From contig JAEWPQ010000260.1 in assembly GCA_023460575.1 (NCBI GenBank), positions 1 to 30,457 of the forward strand: a stretch of 30,457 bases of DNA, written 5' to 3'. Within the stretch, counting starts at the first letter, position 1. The number at the start of each line of letters is the position of its first letter. The position numbers and the translations under genes were made by a program. Positions 1 to 7,547 of this stretch are shown here, piece after piece. Source of the stretch: Bacillota bacterium. GTDB taxonomy: Bacteria > Bacillota > Clostridia > Lachnospirales > Lachnospiraceae. Below the pieces are notes generated by a model that saw only the letters and a program-made list of their open reading frames with translations, had not been told where the DNA came from and did not search any database.

Positions 1-63
1 TGTAATATCCAGGGAAATGTGTCCGGCAACAATTATTTTTCTATTTCCCTTCTCATCTGGCAT
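1..63 (-). CDS. PfkB-family carbohydrate kinase, N-terminal fragment
   Basis: The first 21 codons of a leftward gene that runs off the window edge. Its start codon is preceded by a purine-rich GAGGGGG ribosome site. The visible protein begins MPDEKGNRK and continues IIVAGHISLDIT, which matches the first beta strand of PfkB/ribokinase-family sugar kinases, where the VAGHISLDIT segment contributes the substrate-binding Asp. It is divergent from the ethanolamine cluster, so the AT-rich gap between them must hold both promoters. The substrate cannot be told from this fragment. Confidence 0.6.
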   Translation of the reverse strand, partial: MPDEKGNRKIIVAGHISLDIT

Positions 64-152
64 ATTAATTCCCCCTCTCTGCCTTCATCATAGCAATCGT
101 GTGAGGAAAGTCAATAATATTTATGCATATATCACTAATGATATTAGTTATG

Positions 153-179
153 TGACAATTGTCATGTGCAAATTGCACA
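153..179. promoter_or_regulatory. two adjacent perfect palindromes (candidate operators)
   Basis: TGACAATTGTCA (153-164) is a perfect 12-bp palindrome. It is followed without a gap by TGTGCAAATTGCACA (165-179), with 7-bp arms around a central A. They lie between the divergent PfkB gene and the eutA promoter. They look like binding sites for dimeric regulators; which regulator and which gene they serve is unknown. Confidence 0.4.
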
Positions 180-241
180 ATGTATTTTAGCCTGTTCCAG
201 GCGGGATATCTGATGACAGAATTATCTTTTTAATTTTACTG

Positions 242-288
242 TTGACAAACGCAATTAAAGTCCTTATATTAATTGTTAATATATTAAC
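242..288 (+). promoter_or_regulatory. sigma-A promoter of the eut cluster with start-site palindrome
   Basis: A -35 box TTGACA (242-247) is separated by exactly 17 bp from a -10 box TATATT (265-270), which puts the transcription start near 277. A perfect palindrome, GTTAATATATTAAC (275-288), covers the predicted start and could be an operator or a leader hairpin. No other good promoter is seen before eutA. The leader would be about 115 nt long and includes the terminator described next. Confidence 0.7.
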
Positions 289-303
289 TTCATACGAGAT
301 CAC

Positions 304-348
304 AAAGACGAAGACGTTTCCTGTTTGGAGATCACCTTCGTCTTTTTT
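304..348 (+). terminator. leader terminator/attenuator upstream of eutA
   Basis: AAAGACGAAG (304-313) pairs perfectly with CTTCGTCTTT (336-345), and the run of T continues to 348. The hairpin lies between the promoter and the eutA start, so transcription must pass it to reach the operon. The octamer GAGATCAC occurs just before the left arm (296-303) and again just before the right arm (328-335). In other Firmicutes, eut leaders are antiterminated by the ANTAR protein EutV binding a dual hairpin. I could not identify that dual hairpin here, so the control mechanism is inferred. Confidence 0.65.
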
Positions 349-391
349 ATTTGCTCTATTGTTTATGAAGCTGCCGGAAGGAGGTATCTGG

Positions 392-1786
392 TTGTACAGC
401 ATCGGCGTGGATATAGGAACCAGCACAACGGAAATTATTATCAGCAATATTAAAATCGCAACCAGGCTTGGGCCTTCTCTGCTGCCTACAACTGAAATCG
501 ATGAGACTGAAGTTGTCTATCGCAGTCCGGTGATCTTTACACCGTTTATTTCTAAGGATATTATCGATTTTGAACAGATACGGGAGCGTGTTAAAGAGGC
601 CTTTAAAGAGAGTGGAATCGGAAAAGGAAAAATACAAACCGGTGCAGTTATCATAACGGGAGAAACAGCCAGAAAAGACAATGCCAGACAGGTAAATATC
701 TGGTTATCAGAATACCTTGGTGATTTTGTTGTTGCTACTGCAGGTCCGAAGCTGGAAGCGGTTTTAGCCGGAAAGGGAGCCGGTATCAGTGAGGAATCCA
801 AAAAACGATGCAAAAAAATCATCAACCTGGATATCGGCGGGGGAACTTTAAATGCCGCAGTATTTGAAAGCGGTAACTGTACGGATTCATTTGCAATGGA
901 CATCGGGGGAAGGCTGATCAGACTTGATGACTCTCACAACGTAACCTATATTTCAGAACGAATTACCCATATTCTTGAGAAAAATCAATTTCCCATCAGG
1001 CAGGGAGAAAGCGCAGATATTGAAGTACTGGAACGTTTCTGCGGTTATCTGGCAGACTGCTGTCTTCAGGCACTTGGGTTACGGGAAATGAGTGAGGATA
1101 CCTTCCCCTTATATATCACTGATTTTATCATTCCGGAAGGTATTGATTTCATATCTGTATCCGGCGGAGTGGGCGAATATGTGGGATCATTAAACGAAAG
1201 TGCAGACCAGGAACAATGGTTCCAATACGGAGACATCGGTCCTCTGCTGGGATTCAAATTAACCCAGGCTCTTTCCCCATTTCGCAGCAGGCTTATCATT
1301 CCGGAGGAAAAAATAAATGCAACTGTGATCGGAGCCGGAAGCCACGCTCTGTCAGTCAGCGGAAGTACGGTTGGGGTTGACGAATCCATGTTACCCATGC
1401 GCAATATTCCCATAGTAAAATGCCCGGTGGCTGCGGACCAGTGGGAAGATGTATTTAGAAGTACCAGACCTCTTATGGAGCTTTATGAAGAAGATGTTGT
1501 TGCAGTGAGTATTGAAGGCAGAAAAAGTCCCGGATACGGGGAACTGAAAATTCTTGCAGGTCAGATCTCAAGACTTTATGAGGGATTAAAAAGTCCTGTG
1601 ATTGTACTCTTAAAAGAAGATTTTGCAAAAGCACTGAGTCAGATGATCCGGATTCATACATCCTGTGGCAAACCCGTTATCTGTCTGGATCAGATAAAGA
1701 TTGAAAATGGTGACTACATTGATATCGGTTCCCCTGTTGGAAGCGCTGTTCCCGTCATTATTAAAACTTTAGTGTATAAATCCTGA
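392..1786 (+). CDS. eutA: EutA, ethanolamine ammonia-lyase reactivating factor
   Basis: EutA reactivates ethanolamine ammonia-lyase by ATP-dependent exchange of damaged for intact adenosylcobalamin. The protein has the actin/Hsp70-like (ASKHA) nucleotide fold: phosphate-1 loop VDIGTST near residues 6-12, phosphate-2 loop LDIGGGT near 146-152, and an adenosine motif with SGGVGEY near 255-265. The reading frame is open from 242, but that codon is the -35 promoter box. The TTG at 392 is chosen because AAGGAGG lies 7-8 bases upstream and the protein then starts directly at the first strand. This gives 464 residues, normal for EutA. An ATG at 365 is possible but lies upstream of the ribosome site. 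It is the first gene of the eut cluster. Confidence 0.9.
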   Translation: MYSIGVDIGTSTTEIIISNIKIATRLGPSLLPTTEIDETEVVYRSPVIFTPFISKDIIDFEQIRERVKEAFKESGIGKGKIQTGAVIITGETARKDNARQVNIWLSEYLGDFVVATAGPKLEAVLAGKGAGISEESKKRCKKIINLDIGGGTLNAAVFESGNCTDSFAMDIGGRLIRLDDSHNVTYISERITHILEKNQFPIRQGESADIEVLERFCGYLADCCLQALGLREMSEDTFPLYITDFIIPEGIDFISVSGGVGEYVGSLNESADQEQWFQYGDIGPLLGFKLTQALSPFRSRLIIPEEKINATVIGAGSHALSVSGSTVGVDESMLPMRNIPIVKCPVAADQWEDVFRSTRPLMELYEEDVVAVSIEGRKSPGYGELKILAGQISRLYEGLKSPVIVLLKEDFAKALSQMIRIHTSCGKPVICLDQIKIENGDYIDIGSPVGSAVPVIIKTLVYKS

Positions 1787-1845
1787 TGAAAAAGAAAATC
1801 AGGATTCAGAAAAATAAAATCATGAAAAATCAGGAGGATTCCATT

Positions 1846-3174
1846 ATGGAAGAAAAAAATTTAAACAAAGCTCTTACACCTGTTAAGCTGTGGGCGATTA
1901 TCGTAGGTGCAGTTGTTTCCGGAATGTATTTTGGATGGAATTATTTATTTGAAAAAACTAATTTTACAGGAGCCTTAATTGCTGCTTTCATTGTCACTCT
2001 TTTTTATGTTTCCTTTGTATTTTGTTACTCTGAGCTGGCAACCGCCATTCCTTCCGCAGCCGGTCCTACGGCGTATGCTGAAAAATCATTCGGTAAGTTT
2101 GCAGGCTTTCTTGCAGGCTTTTCCATTCTCTTGGAGTATATCTTTGCAACGCCAGGAATCGCACTTTCCATCGGCGCTTATGTTCACGGATTATTTCCTG
2201 TTATTCCGGCGAATATTGCTGCGATTACAGCTTTCTGCATCTTCGTGTTTATTAATATGCGGGGAATTGAATCAGCAGCGATTGTCAGTGTGATCGTTAC
2301 TGTATTTGCGATTCTTGGTGTGGCTGTTTATTTTGTAGTTGGAATTCCAACCGTAGACGTACATGGCCTGTTTTCTTCCGGAACACCCATGAACGGCATG
2401 CATGGCATATTTGCTGCCATTCCATTTGTGGTCTGGTTTTATCTGGCTGTGGAATCGGGAGCAATGGGCGCAGAGGAATGTAAAAATCCTCAAAAAGACA
2501 TACCAAAGGCCTTTGTTTCAGGCATCGGTGCCCTGGTTGTTATGGCAGTTGCTGTTCTTTTCGTTACTGCCGGGAACTCTGCATCTGATTTGTCGGCTGT
2601 TGCATCTACTGATAACCCTCTTCCCGCAATTTTATCAAAAGTCTATGGAGAGAATTCATTCCTGGTTAAACTGGTGGGCTTTTTTGGATTATTCGGTCTG
2701 GCGGCCAGTCTTCATGGAATTATGATCGGATACTCCAGACAGGCATATGCCATGTCCAGAAGCGGTTATCTCCCAAAAGCACTTTCAAACCTTGATAAAA
2801 ATGGTACTCCGGTCTTTGCTCTTGTGAGCACCAGCCTGATCGGTCTGTTTTTTGTAATTACCGGAAACGTAGGCAGTCTGGTTGTATTCTCCTGCATCGG
2901 ATCGTCTGTAATGGCAGTTTTATCCATCGCCTCCTGGTTTGTTCTCAGAAAAAAAGAGCCGGAGCTGGCACGCCCATACCGGTTAAAGTCAGCACTTATT
3001 CCAACCATTGCAGCAGTTACCTGTGCAGTTGTAGTAGTTGCGCTTGTGGTTTCCCAGGCTTCACTTCTGTTCCTGGCAGCCATTGTTTATGCAGCAGCCA
3101 TTCTCTATTATCTTATAAAAGAAAGACTTTTTGCAAATGATTTTTCAACTGCAGAAAAGGAATTGGAAGCATAG
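1846..3174 (+). CDS. eat: ethanolamine permease, APC superfamily
   Basis: A 442-residue polytopic membrane protein of the amino acid-polyamine-organocation (APC) superfamily. The first helix carries GAVVSGMYFGWNY, typical of the ethanolamine permease subfamily, and about twelve hydrophobic segments follow. The hydrophilic loop with EECKNPQKDIPKA between helices 6 and 7 is a standard APC feature. The frame is open from 1786, but the ATG at 1846 has AGGAGG (1832-1837) eight bases upstream and is preferred. It sits between eutA and eutB, so import of ethanolamine is the likely role. The exact substrate is inferred from family and context. Confidence 0.85.
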   Translation: MEEKNLNKALTPVKLWAIIVGAVVSGMYFGWNYLFEKTNFTGALIAAFIVTLFYVSFVFCYSELATAIPSAAGPTAYAEKSFGKFAGFLAGFSILLEYIFATPGIALSIGAYVHGLFPVIPANIAAITAFCIFVFINMRGIESAAIVSVIVTVFAILGVAVYFVVGIPTVDVHGLFSSGTPMNGMHGIFAAIPFVVWFYLAVESGAMGAEECKNPQKDIPKAFVSGIGALVVMAVAVLFVTAGNSASDLSAVASTDNPLPAILSKVYGENSFLVKLVGFFGLFGLAASLHGIMIGYSRQAYAMSRSGYLPKALSNLDKNGTPVFALVSTSLIGLFFVITGNVGSLVVFSCIGSSVMAVLSIASWFVLRKKEPELARPYRLKSALIPTIAAVTCAVVVVALVVSQASLLFLAAIVYAAAILYYLIKERLFANDFSTAEKELEA

Positions 3175-3186
3175 GAGGCTGGAAAC

Positions 3187-4554
3187 GTGAAATTAAAAAC
3201 AAGATTATTCGGAAAAACCTACGAATTCCGTTCAGTGAAGGAAGTCCTTGCAAAGGCAAATGAAGAGAAATCCGGTGATACACTGGCTGGAATTGCAGCT
3301 GCAGATGCGGCAGAACGCATTGCAGCCAAAGTGGTACTTGCCGATTTAACCGTTTCCGATTTGCGCAACCACCCGGTTGTTGATTATGAAGCAGATGAAG
3401 TCACAAGAGTCATTCAGGACGGTGTTAATGAGGAAGCTTATAAAAGAATCAAATCCATAACTCTTGGAGAACTGCGGGAATTTATACTGTCCTCTCCTGC
3501 CGCTAATATTGAAGAGATCCGGGATGGTCTTACCGCTGAGGTGATTGCTGGTGTAACAAAATTAATGAGCAATCTCGATATCATTGTGGCTTCAAAGAAG
3601 CTGATTGTTCCGGCTACCTGCAATACGACAATCGGCCTTCCGGGAACTCTTGCCTCCAGGCTGCAGCCCAATCATCCCACCGACAGCTTTGAAGGTGTAA
3701 TGGCCTCTGTATTTGAGGGGATTTCCTATGCAAATGGTGATGCATTGATCGGTTTAAATCCGGCCATAGACACGGTGGAACAAACGGATAAAATACTCCG
3801 GGCATTCCGTGATTTTATGGATAAATGGCAGATTCCCACCCAAAACTGCGTTCTCTCCCACGTTACCACCCAGATGGAAGCTTTAAAAAAAGGGAGTCCC
3901 ATGGATTTAATGTTCCAATCCATTGCCGGATCACAGATCTCGAATACTGCTTTCGGAATCAGCACAGCCTTAATGGATGAGGCATATGAACTGATGAAGG
4001 AAAAAAGGAGTTCCAAAGGTCCGAACTTTATGTATTTTGAAACAGGCCAGGGCTCTGAACTTTCCTCTGAAGGGCATCATGATGCGGACCAGCTGGTGAT
4101 GGAAGCAAGGTGCTATGGATTTGCCAAGCGTTACCACCCTTATTGTGTCAATACCGTAGTAGGCTTTATCGGACCGGAGTATTTATATGACGGAGCCCAG
4201 GTAATCCGGGCCGGGCTGGAAGATCATTTTATGGGAAAGCTGACCGGTATCCCTATGGGCTGCGATGTCTGTTATACTAATCATATGAAAGCCAGTCAGA
4301 ATGACCTGGAAAACTTAGGTGTTCTGCTTGCCAGTGCCGGTGTCAATTACGTGATGGGAATACCGGCCGGGGATGACATTATGCTGATGTATCAGTCCTC
4401 CAGCTATCATGATGCTGCGGCGTTCCGGGAAACAAGCGGAAAACGCCCCATTGGGGAATTTGAAAAACGTATGGAGGAACTTGGAATCATGGAAGACGGA
4501 CATTTGACGGAACGCGCCGGTGATCCATCTATTTTCACACAGGAGGTAACGTAG
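3187..4554 (+). CDS. eutB: ethanolamine ammonia-lyase large (alpha) subunit EutB
   Basis: The catalytic alpha subunit of adenosylcobalamin-dependent ethanolamine ammonia-lyase, which converts ethanolamine to acetaldehyde and ammonia. At 455 residues it matches the usual EutB length, and the sequence is EutB-like throughout (e.g. ATCNTTIGLPGTLASRLQPNHP, here cited as its family segment around residues 142-163, and MYFETGQGSELSSEGHHD near 278-295). The start is GTG at 3187 with AGGAGG (3173-3178) overlapping the stop codon of the permease gene, which implies translational coupling. The acetaldehyde is presumably handled by enzymes outside the window. Confidence 0.95.
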   Translation: MKLKTRLFGKTYEFRSVKEVLAKANEEKSGDTLAGIAAADAAERIAAKVVLADLTVSDLRNHPVVDYEADEVTRVIQDGVNEEAYKRIKSITLGELREFILSSPAANIEEIRDGLTAEVIAGVTKLMSNLDIIVASKKLIVPATCNTTIGLPGTLASRLQPNHPTDSFEGVMASVFEGISYANGDALIGLNPAIDTVEQTDKILRAFRDFMDKWQIPTQNCVLSHVTTQMEALKKGSPMDLMFQSIAGSQISNTAFGISTALMDEAYELMKEKRSSKGPNFMYFETGQGSELSSEGHHDADQLVMEARCYGFAKRYHPYCVNTVVGFIGPEYLYDGAQVIRAGLEDHFMGKLTGIPMGCDVCYTNHMKASQNDLENLGVLLASAGVNYVMGIPAGDDIMLMYQSSSYHDAAAFRETSGKRPIGEFEKRMEELGIMEDGHLTERAGDPSIFTQEVT

Positions 4555-5325
4555 ATGAGCAAGGACCTTGTAAGGGATATCTCTTCCCTTGATTTAACGG
4601 ATCGGGTAACAATTGACCAGCCAGTTGACCGCCAGTCCTGCGTCAATTTAAAGAAGACCACGGCTGCAAGAATCTGTGTCGGCAAGGCAGGAACCAGATT
4701 AAAAACAGAAACCTATCTCCGCTTCCGTGCTGACCATGCAGTTGCCATGGACGCAGTCTGGTCAGAGGTGGATGAAAAAGTGGTGGATCAGCTGGGATTT
4801 TTAAAGGTTAAGAGTCTATGCAACAATAAAGATGAGTACATAACAAGACCGGATCTTGGAAGACGATTTTCCGATGAAATTCTAAAAACAATCAGTGAAA
4901 ACTGCAGACACGATATAGATGTACAGATCATTGCCGGTGACGGACTCAGCTCTCCTGCGATCACCAGTAATCTTCCTGATATCTATCCCATGCTTATGGA
5001 TGGACTGAAAGAAAAGGGATATACTGTAGGTGATCCCATCTTTGTCAAATTTGCACGGGTAGCAACCATGGACCGGATCAGTGAAACGTTAAATGCGAAA
5101 ATCACCATGATTCTCATAGGAGAAAGACCGGGTCTTGCAACAGGAGAAAGCTTAAGTGCATATATGGCATATGAATCAAGCACGAAGAAGCCGGAATCCC
5201 AGAGAACGGTGGTATCCAATATCCATAAGAATGGAATGCCGCCGGTAGAAGCCGGCGCACAGATCATTTCTATTATAGATGCTATGATGGAAGCAAAAAC
5301 CAGCGGGATTGATTTAAAGCTATAA
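4555..5325 (+). CDS. eutC: ethanolamine ammonia-lyase small (beta) subunit EutC
   Basis: The small subunit of ethanolamine ammonia-lyase, which with EutB forms the adenosylcobalamin-binding site. It has 256 residues. The C-terminal half shows family segments such as IIAGDGLSSPAI (near 121-132) and IGERPGLATGESLSAYM (near 190-206). The N-terminus includes a conserved-type segment with KKTTAARICVGKAGTRLKT near 33-51. The ATG follows the eutB stop codon directly and the ribosome site AGGAGG lies inside the end of eutB. It is the last gene of the eut transcript, followed at once by a strong hairpin. Confidence 0.95.
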   Translation: MSKDLVRDISSLDLTDRVTIDQPVDRQSCVNLKKTTAARICVGKAGTRLKTETYLRFRADHAVAMDAVWSEVDEKVVDQLGFLKVKSLCNNKDEYITRPDLGRRFSDEILKTISENCRHDIDVQIIAGDGLSSPAITSNLPDIYPMLMDGLKEKGYTVGDPIFVKFARVATMDRISETLNAKITMILIGERPGLATGESLSAYMAYESSTKKPESQRTVVSNIHKNGMPPVEAGAQIISIIDAMMEAKTSGIDLKL

Positions 5326-5333
5326 ATAGCAGT

Positions 5334-5377
5334 AAAGCGGGGCATGTATTCTTTTTAGAGAATATATGCCCCGCTTT
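5334..5377 (+). terminator. terminator hairpin after eutC
   Basis: A long, nearly perfect hairpin with arms AAAGCGGGGCATGTATTCT and AGAATATATGCCCCGCTTT, starting 9 bases after the eutC stop. The T tract after it is short (TTTGAT), so termination efficiency is uncertain, but the GC-rich stem closes the eut operon. Confidence 0.7.
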
Positions 5378-5438
5378 GATAAATACCTGTTTTAAGTAAT
5401 CACTGACGCTGCGAATCAAATTTATATGATTTCATCAT

Positions 5439-5595
5439 ACTATCTCATTGAACAAAAAGATAGTGCTTAAACAAGAAATAATATCAAAAGTATTTGAGAT
5501 TAGTTGTTTTTACAACAAACAAAACAGAGAAACTATGATATGATAAACGTACTTTCAGAAACCAACTTAAACTTAACATAGAGAAAGGAATAATC
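5439..5595 (+). promoter_or_regulatory. upstream region of the DUF1858/GTPase/ABC operon
   Basis: The 270-base gap between eutC and the next operon contains an inverted repeat ACTATCT (5439-5445) / AGATAGT (5458-5464) and a small palindromic element TTGTTTTTACAACAA (5504-5518). A TATGATATGATAA stretch (5534-5546) resembles a -10 region, but no good -35 box sits 17 bases before it. The ribosome site AGAAAGGA precedes the ATG at 5596. The operon therefore probably has its own promoter here, not pinpointed. Confidence 0.35.
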
Positions 5596-6849
5596 ATGTC
5601 AAATTATTTTAAAGCTACTGATACGATCTTTCATATCACAGAAACTTATCCGGAAACCATTGAAGTTTTTATAGCCAATGGTTTTGAGAATTTAAGCAAT
5701 CCCGTTATGCGCAGAACCCTTGGAAAAACCATCTCTTTAGAAACAGCATTAGCTATGAGAAAGGTAAACCAGGAACTTTTTATTAAGAAGCTGGAGGAAG
5801 TAATCGGTCAGAAGGCTCCCAGCCTTACAGACGGACTCGCTCCCGCACAATCAGAGAATAAAGGGGATATCCGCATCGAGGGCGTACTGCCCTGTCCCAT
5901 CCGCATTCCTCTTCTGGAAAAATTTGAATCCTGGCTTGAGGAAAATCAAAGTTCACTAGGGTATGAGGTGGAGTATCATTTAAAGTCGGCAAACTTAGGT
6001 CTTGATGATGTAAAGGACCGGGTTATTCTGGCAGACGGAGATCCGGACGGTCTGTCAGACCTTTATCTCTCTGCAGGTTTTGACTTGTTCTTTGATAAAA
6101 AGATGATTGGCGGCTATCAGGATTCAGGCGTATTCGAAGATCTTTCCGGGATGGAGCGGTTAAACCCTGATCTTGATAATGAGAATATATCATTGAAGGA
6201 CCCACAAAACCAATATGCCATCATTGGAATCGTTCCTGCAGTATTCATGGTTAATACAAATGTTTTAGGGGACCGCCCCTTCCCTGAGAGCTGGGCAGAC
6301 TTAATGAAACCGGAGTTTGAAAACAGCATCAGCCTTCCAATGAAGGATCTGGATATGTTTAATGCATTTTTGCTTCACATCTACCGTTTTTATGGTGAAG
6401 AAGGAATCCAAAAGATGGGTAAAGCTCTCTTGCTGAGCATGCATCCGGCTCAGATGATCAAGTCCCACAAGTCAAAGGATGGCAATAAGGTTCCCGCCAT
6501 TACGGTTGCCCCCTATTTCTTTGCCAGCATGACAGATGAGAAAAGTCCCATGCGTGCAGTATGGCCAAAAGACGGTGCCATTATCAGTCCGATATTCCTT
6601 CTGGCAAAATCAAAAAACAAGGATAAGGTGAAACCATTCGTTGATCTTTTATATTCAAAAGAGATTGGAGATATTCTTTCCTCAAACGGAAAATTTCCAT
6701 CTACCAATCCTCTGGTGGACAATCGCTTAACACCAGATCAGAAATTCATGTGGATCGGCTGGGATTTTATTCACAACAATGATATAGGAGAATTAATCAA
6801 AAAAACAGAACGGCTGTTCTTTGAGGCTGCACAGAAGGAGTTCTTATGA
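5596..6849 (+). CDS. cytoplasmic substrate-binding-like protein with N-terminal DUF1858-like domain
   Basis: A 417-residue protein in two parts. Residues about 5-65 resemble DUF1858 (pattern TYPETIEVFIANGF, then a helical segment ending TLGKTISLETA). Residues about 92-410 resemble iron(III)/spermidine-type periplasmic substrate-binding proteins: PESWADLMKPEF near 232-243, VAPYFF near 303, and a closing segment DKVKPFVDLLYSKE. There is no signal peptide, lipobox or membrane helix, so the binding protein appears to be cytoplasmic, which is unusual. The usual DUF1858 cysteines are not seen. The stop overlaps the start of the GTPase gene (ATGA). The ligand is unknown; a metal or anionic cofactor is plausible only by analogy with the fold and neighbours. 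Confidence 0.6.
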   Translation: MSNYFKATDTIFHITETYPETIEVFIANGFENLSNPVMRRTLGKTISLETALAMRKVNQELFIKKLEEVIGQKAPSLTDGLAPAQSENKGDIRIEGVLPCPIRIPLLEKFESWLEENQSSLGYEVEYHLKSANLGLDDVKDRVILADGDPDGLSDLYLSAGFDLFFDKKMIGGYQDSGVFEDLSGMERLNPDLDNENISLKDPQNQYAIIGIVPAVFMVNTNVLGDRPFPESWADLMKPEFENSISLPMKDLDMFNAFLLHIYRFYGEEGIQKMGKALLLSMHPAQMIKSHKSKDGNKVPAITVAPYFFASMTDEKSPMRAVWPKDGAIISPIFLLAKSKNKDKVKPFVDLLYSKEIGDILSSNGKFPSTNPLVDNRLTPDQKFMWIGWDFIHNNDIGELIKKTERLFFEAAQKEFL

Positions 6850-7547
6850 ATCTGATTATATTTTCAGGCCCGCCCTCTTCCGGTAAAACATCAGTAATAT
6901 TGAAAACAATTTCATCCTTTCATGCGAAAAACATAAAGGTGGGTGTGGTGAAATTTGACTGTCTTTACACAGATGATGACATTGCCTATGAAAAGGCTGG
7001 AATCCCTGTGAAAAAGGGTTTATCCGGTGCCTTATGCCCGGATCACTTCTTCGCTTCCAATATTGAAGAGGTGGTTAACTGGGGAAATGAAGAAAAGCTT
7101 GATCTGCTGATTACGGAATCAGCAGGTCTGTGCAACCGCTGTTCCCCTTATTTAAAAGAAGTAAAAGGAGTTTGTGTCATCGATAATTTATCCGGCATTA
7201 ACACCCCAAAAAAAATCGGCCCGATGCTAAAGGCCGCCGACTTCGTGGTGATTACCAAGGGAGATATTGTTTCCCAGGCGGAACGTGAGGTATTTGCATC
7301 CTGTGTCAGCTCTGTAAACCCAAGAGCCATTACCATGCATGTGAACGGACTCACCGGACAGGGGGCTTATGAACTTGCCAGTCTTTTGTATGATGAAAAT
7401 CAAAGTATTAAATCTGTACAGGGAATGCAGCTTCGTTTCCCAATGCCTTCCGCTTTGTGCTCCTATTGTCTGGGAGAAACAAGAATCGGAGAAGCGTATC
7501 AGATGGGTAATGTGAAGAAAATTGATTTAGGCGGTGATAAAAAATGA
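6846..7547 (+). CDS. HypB/UreG-like SIMIBI GTPase with cysteine pairs
   Basis: A 233-residue P-loop protein. The Walker A is GPPSSGKTS (8-16). The segment CLYTDDDIAYEKAGIPV (39-55) parallels the D-T-D region of HypB/UreG, SGALC (60-64) the TGxxCH region, ESAG (91-94) the ENVG/ExxG switch, and TKGD (137-140) stands for the NKxD guanine motif. Two CxxC pairs, CNRC (96-99) and CSYC (205-208), plus C39, C64 and C110 suggest metal or Fe-S binding. Family knowledge: relatives insert Ni or handle cobalamin. The client here is not known. Genes on both sides overlap by 4 bases (ATGA), so the three proteins are probably made in step. Confidence 0.6.
   Translation: MNLIIFSGPPSSGKTSVILKTISSFHAKNIKVGVVKFDCLYTDDDIAYEKAGIPVKKGLSGALCPDHFFASNIEEVVNWGNEEKLDLLITESAGLCNRCSPYLKEVKGVCVIDNLSGINTPKKIGPMLKAADFVVITKGDIVSQAEREVFASCVSSVNPRAITMHVNGLTGQGAYELASLLYDENQSIKSVQGMQLRFPMPSALCSYCLGETRIGEAYQMGNVKKIDLGGDKK

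Noticed and set aside
190..202. GCCTG-TTC-CAGGC hairpin upstream of eutA
   Set aside because: It lies upstream of the predicted promoter and has no T tract on either strand, so it is neither a leader hairpin nor a convincing terminator.
242..391. Extension of eutA to a start at 242 (514 residues)
   Set aside because: The codon at 242 is the -35 box of the promoter and the extension would cover a terminator hairpin; the TTG at 392 has a proper ribosome site and gives the normal EutA length.
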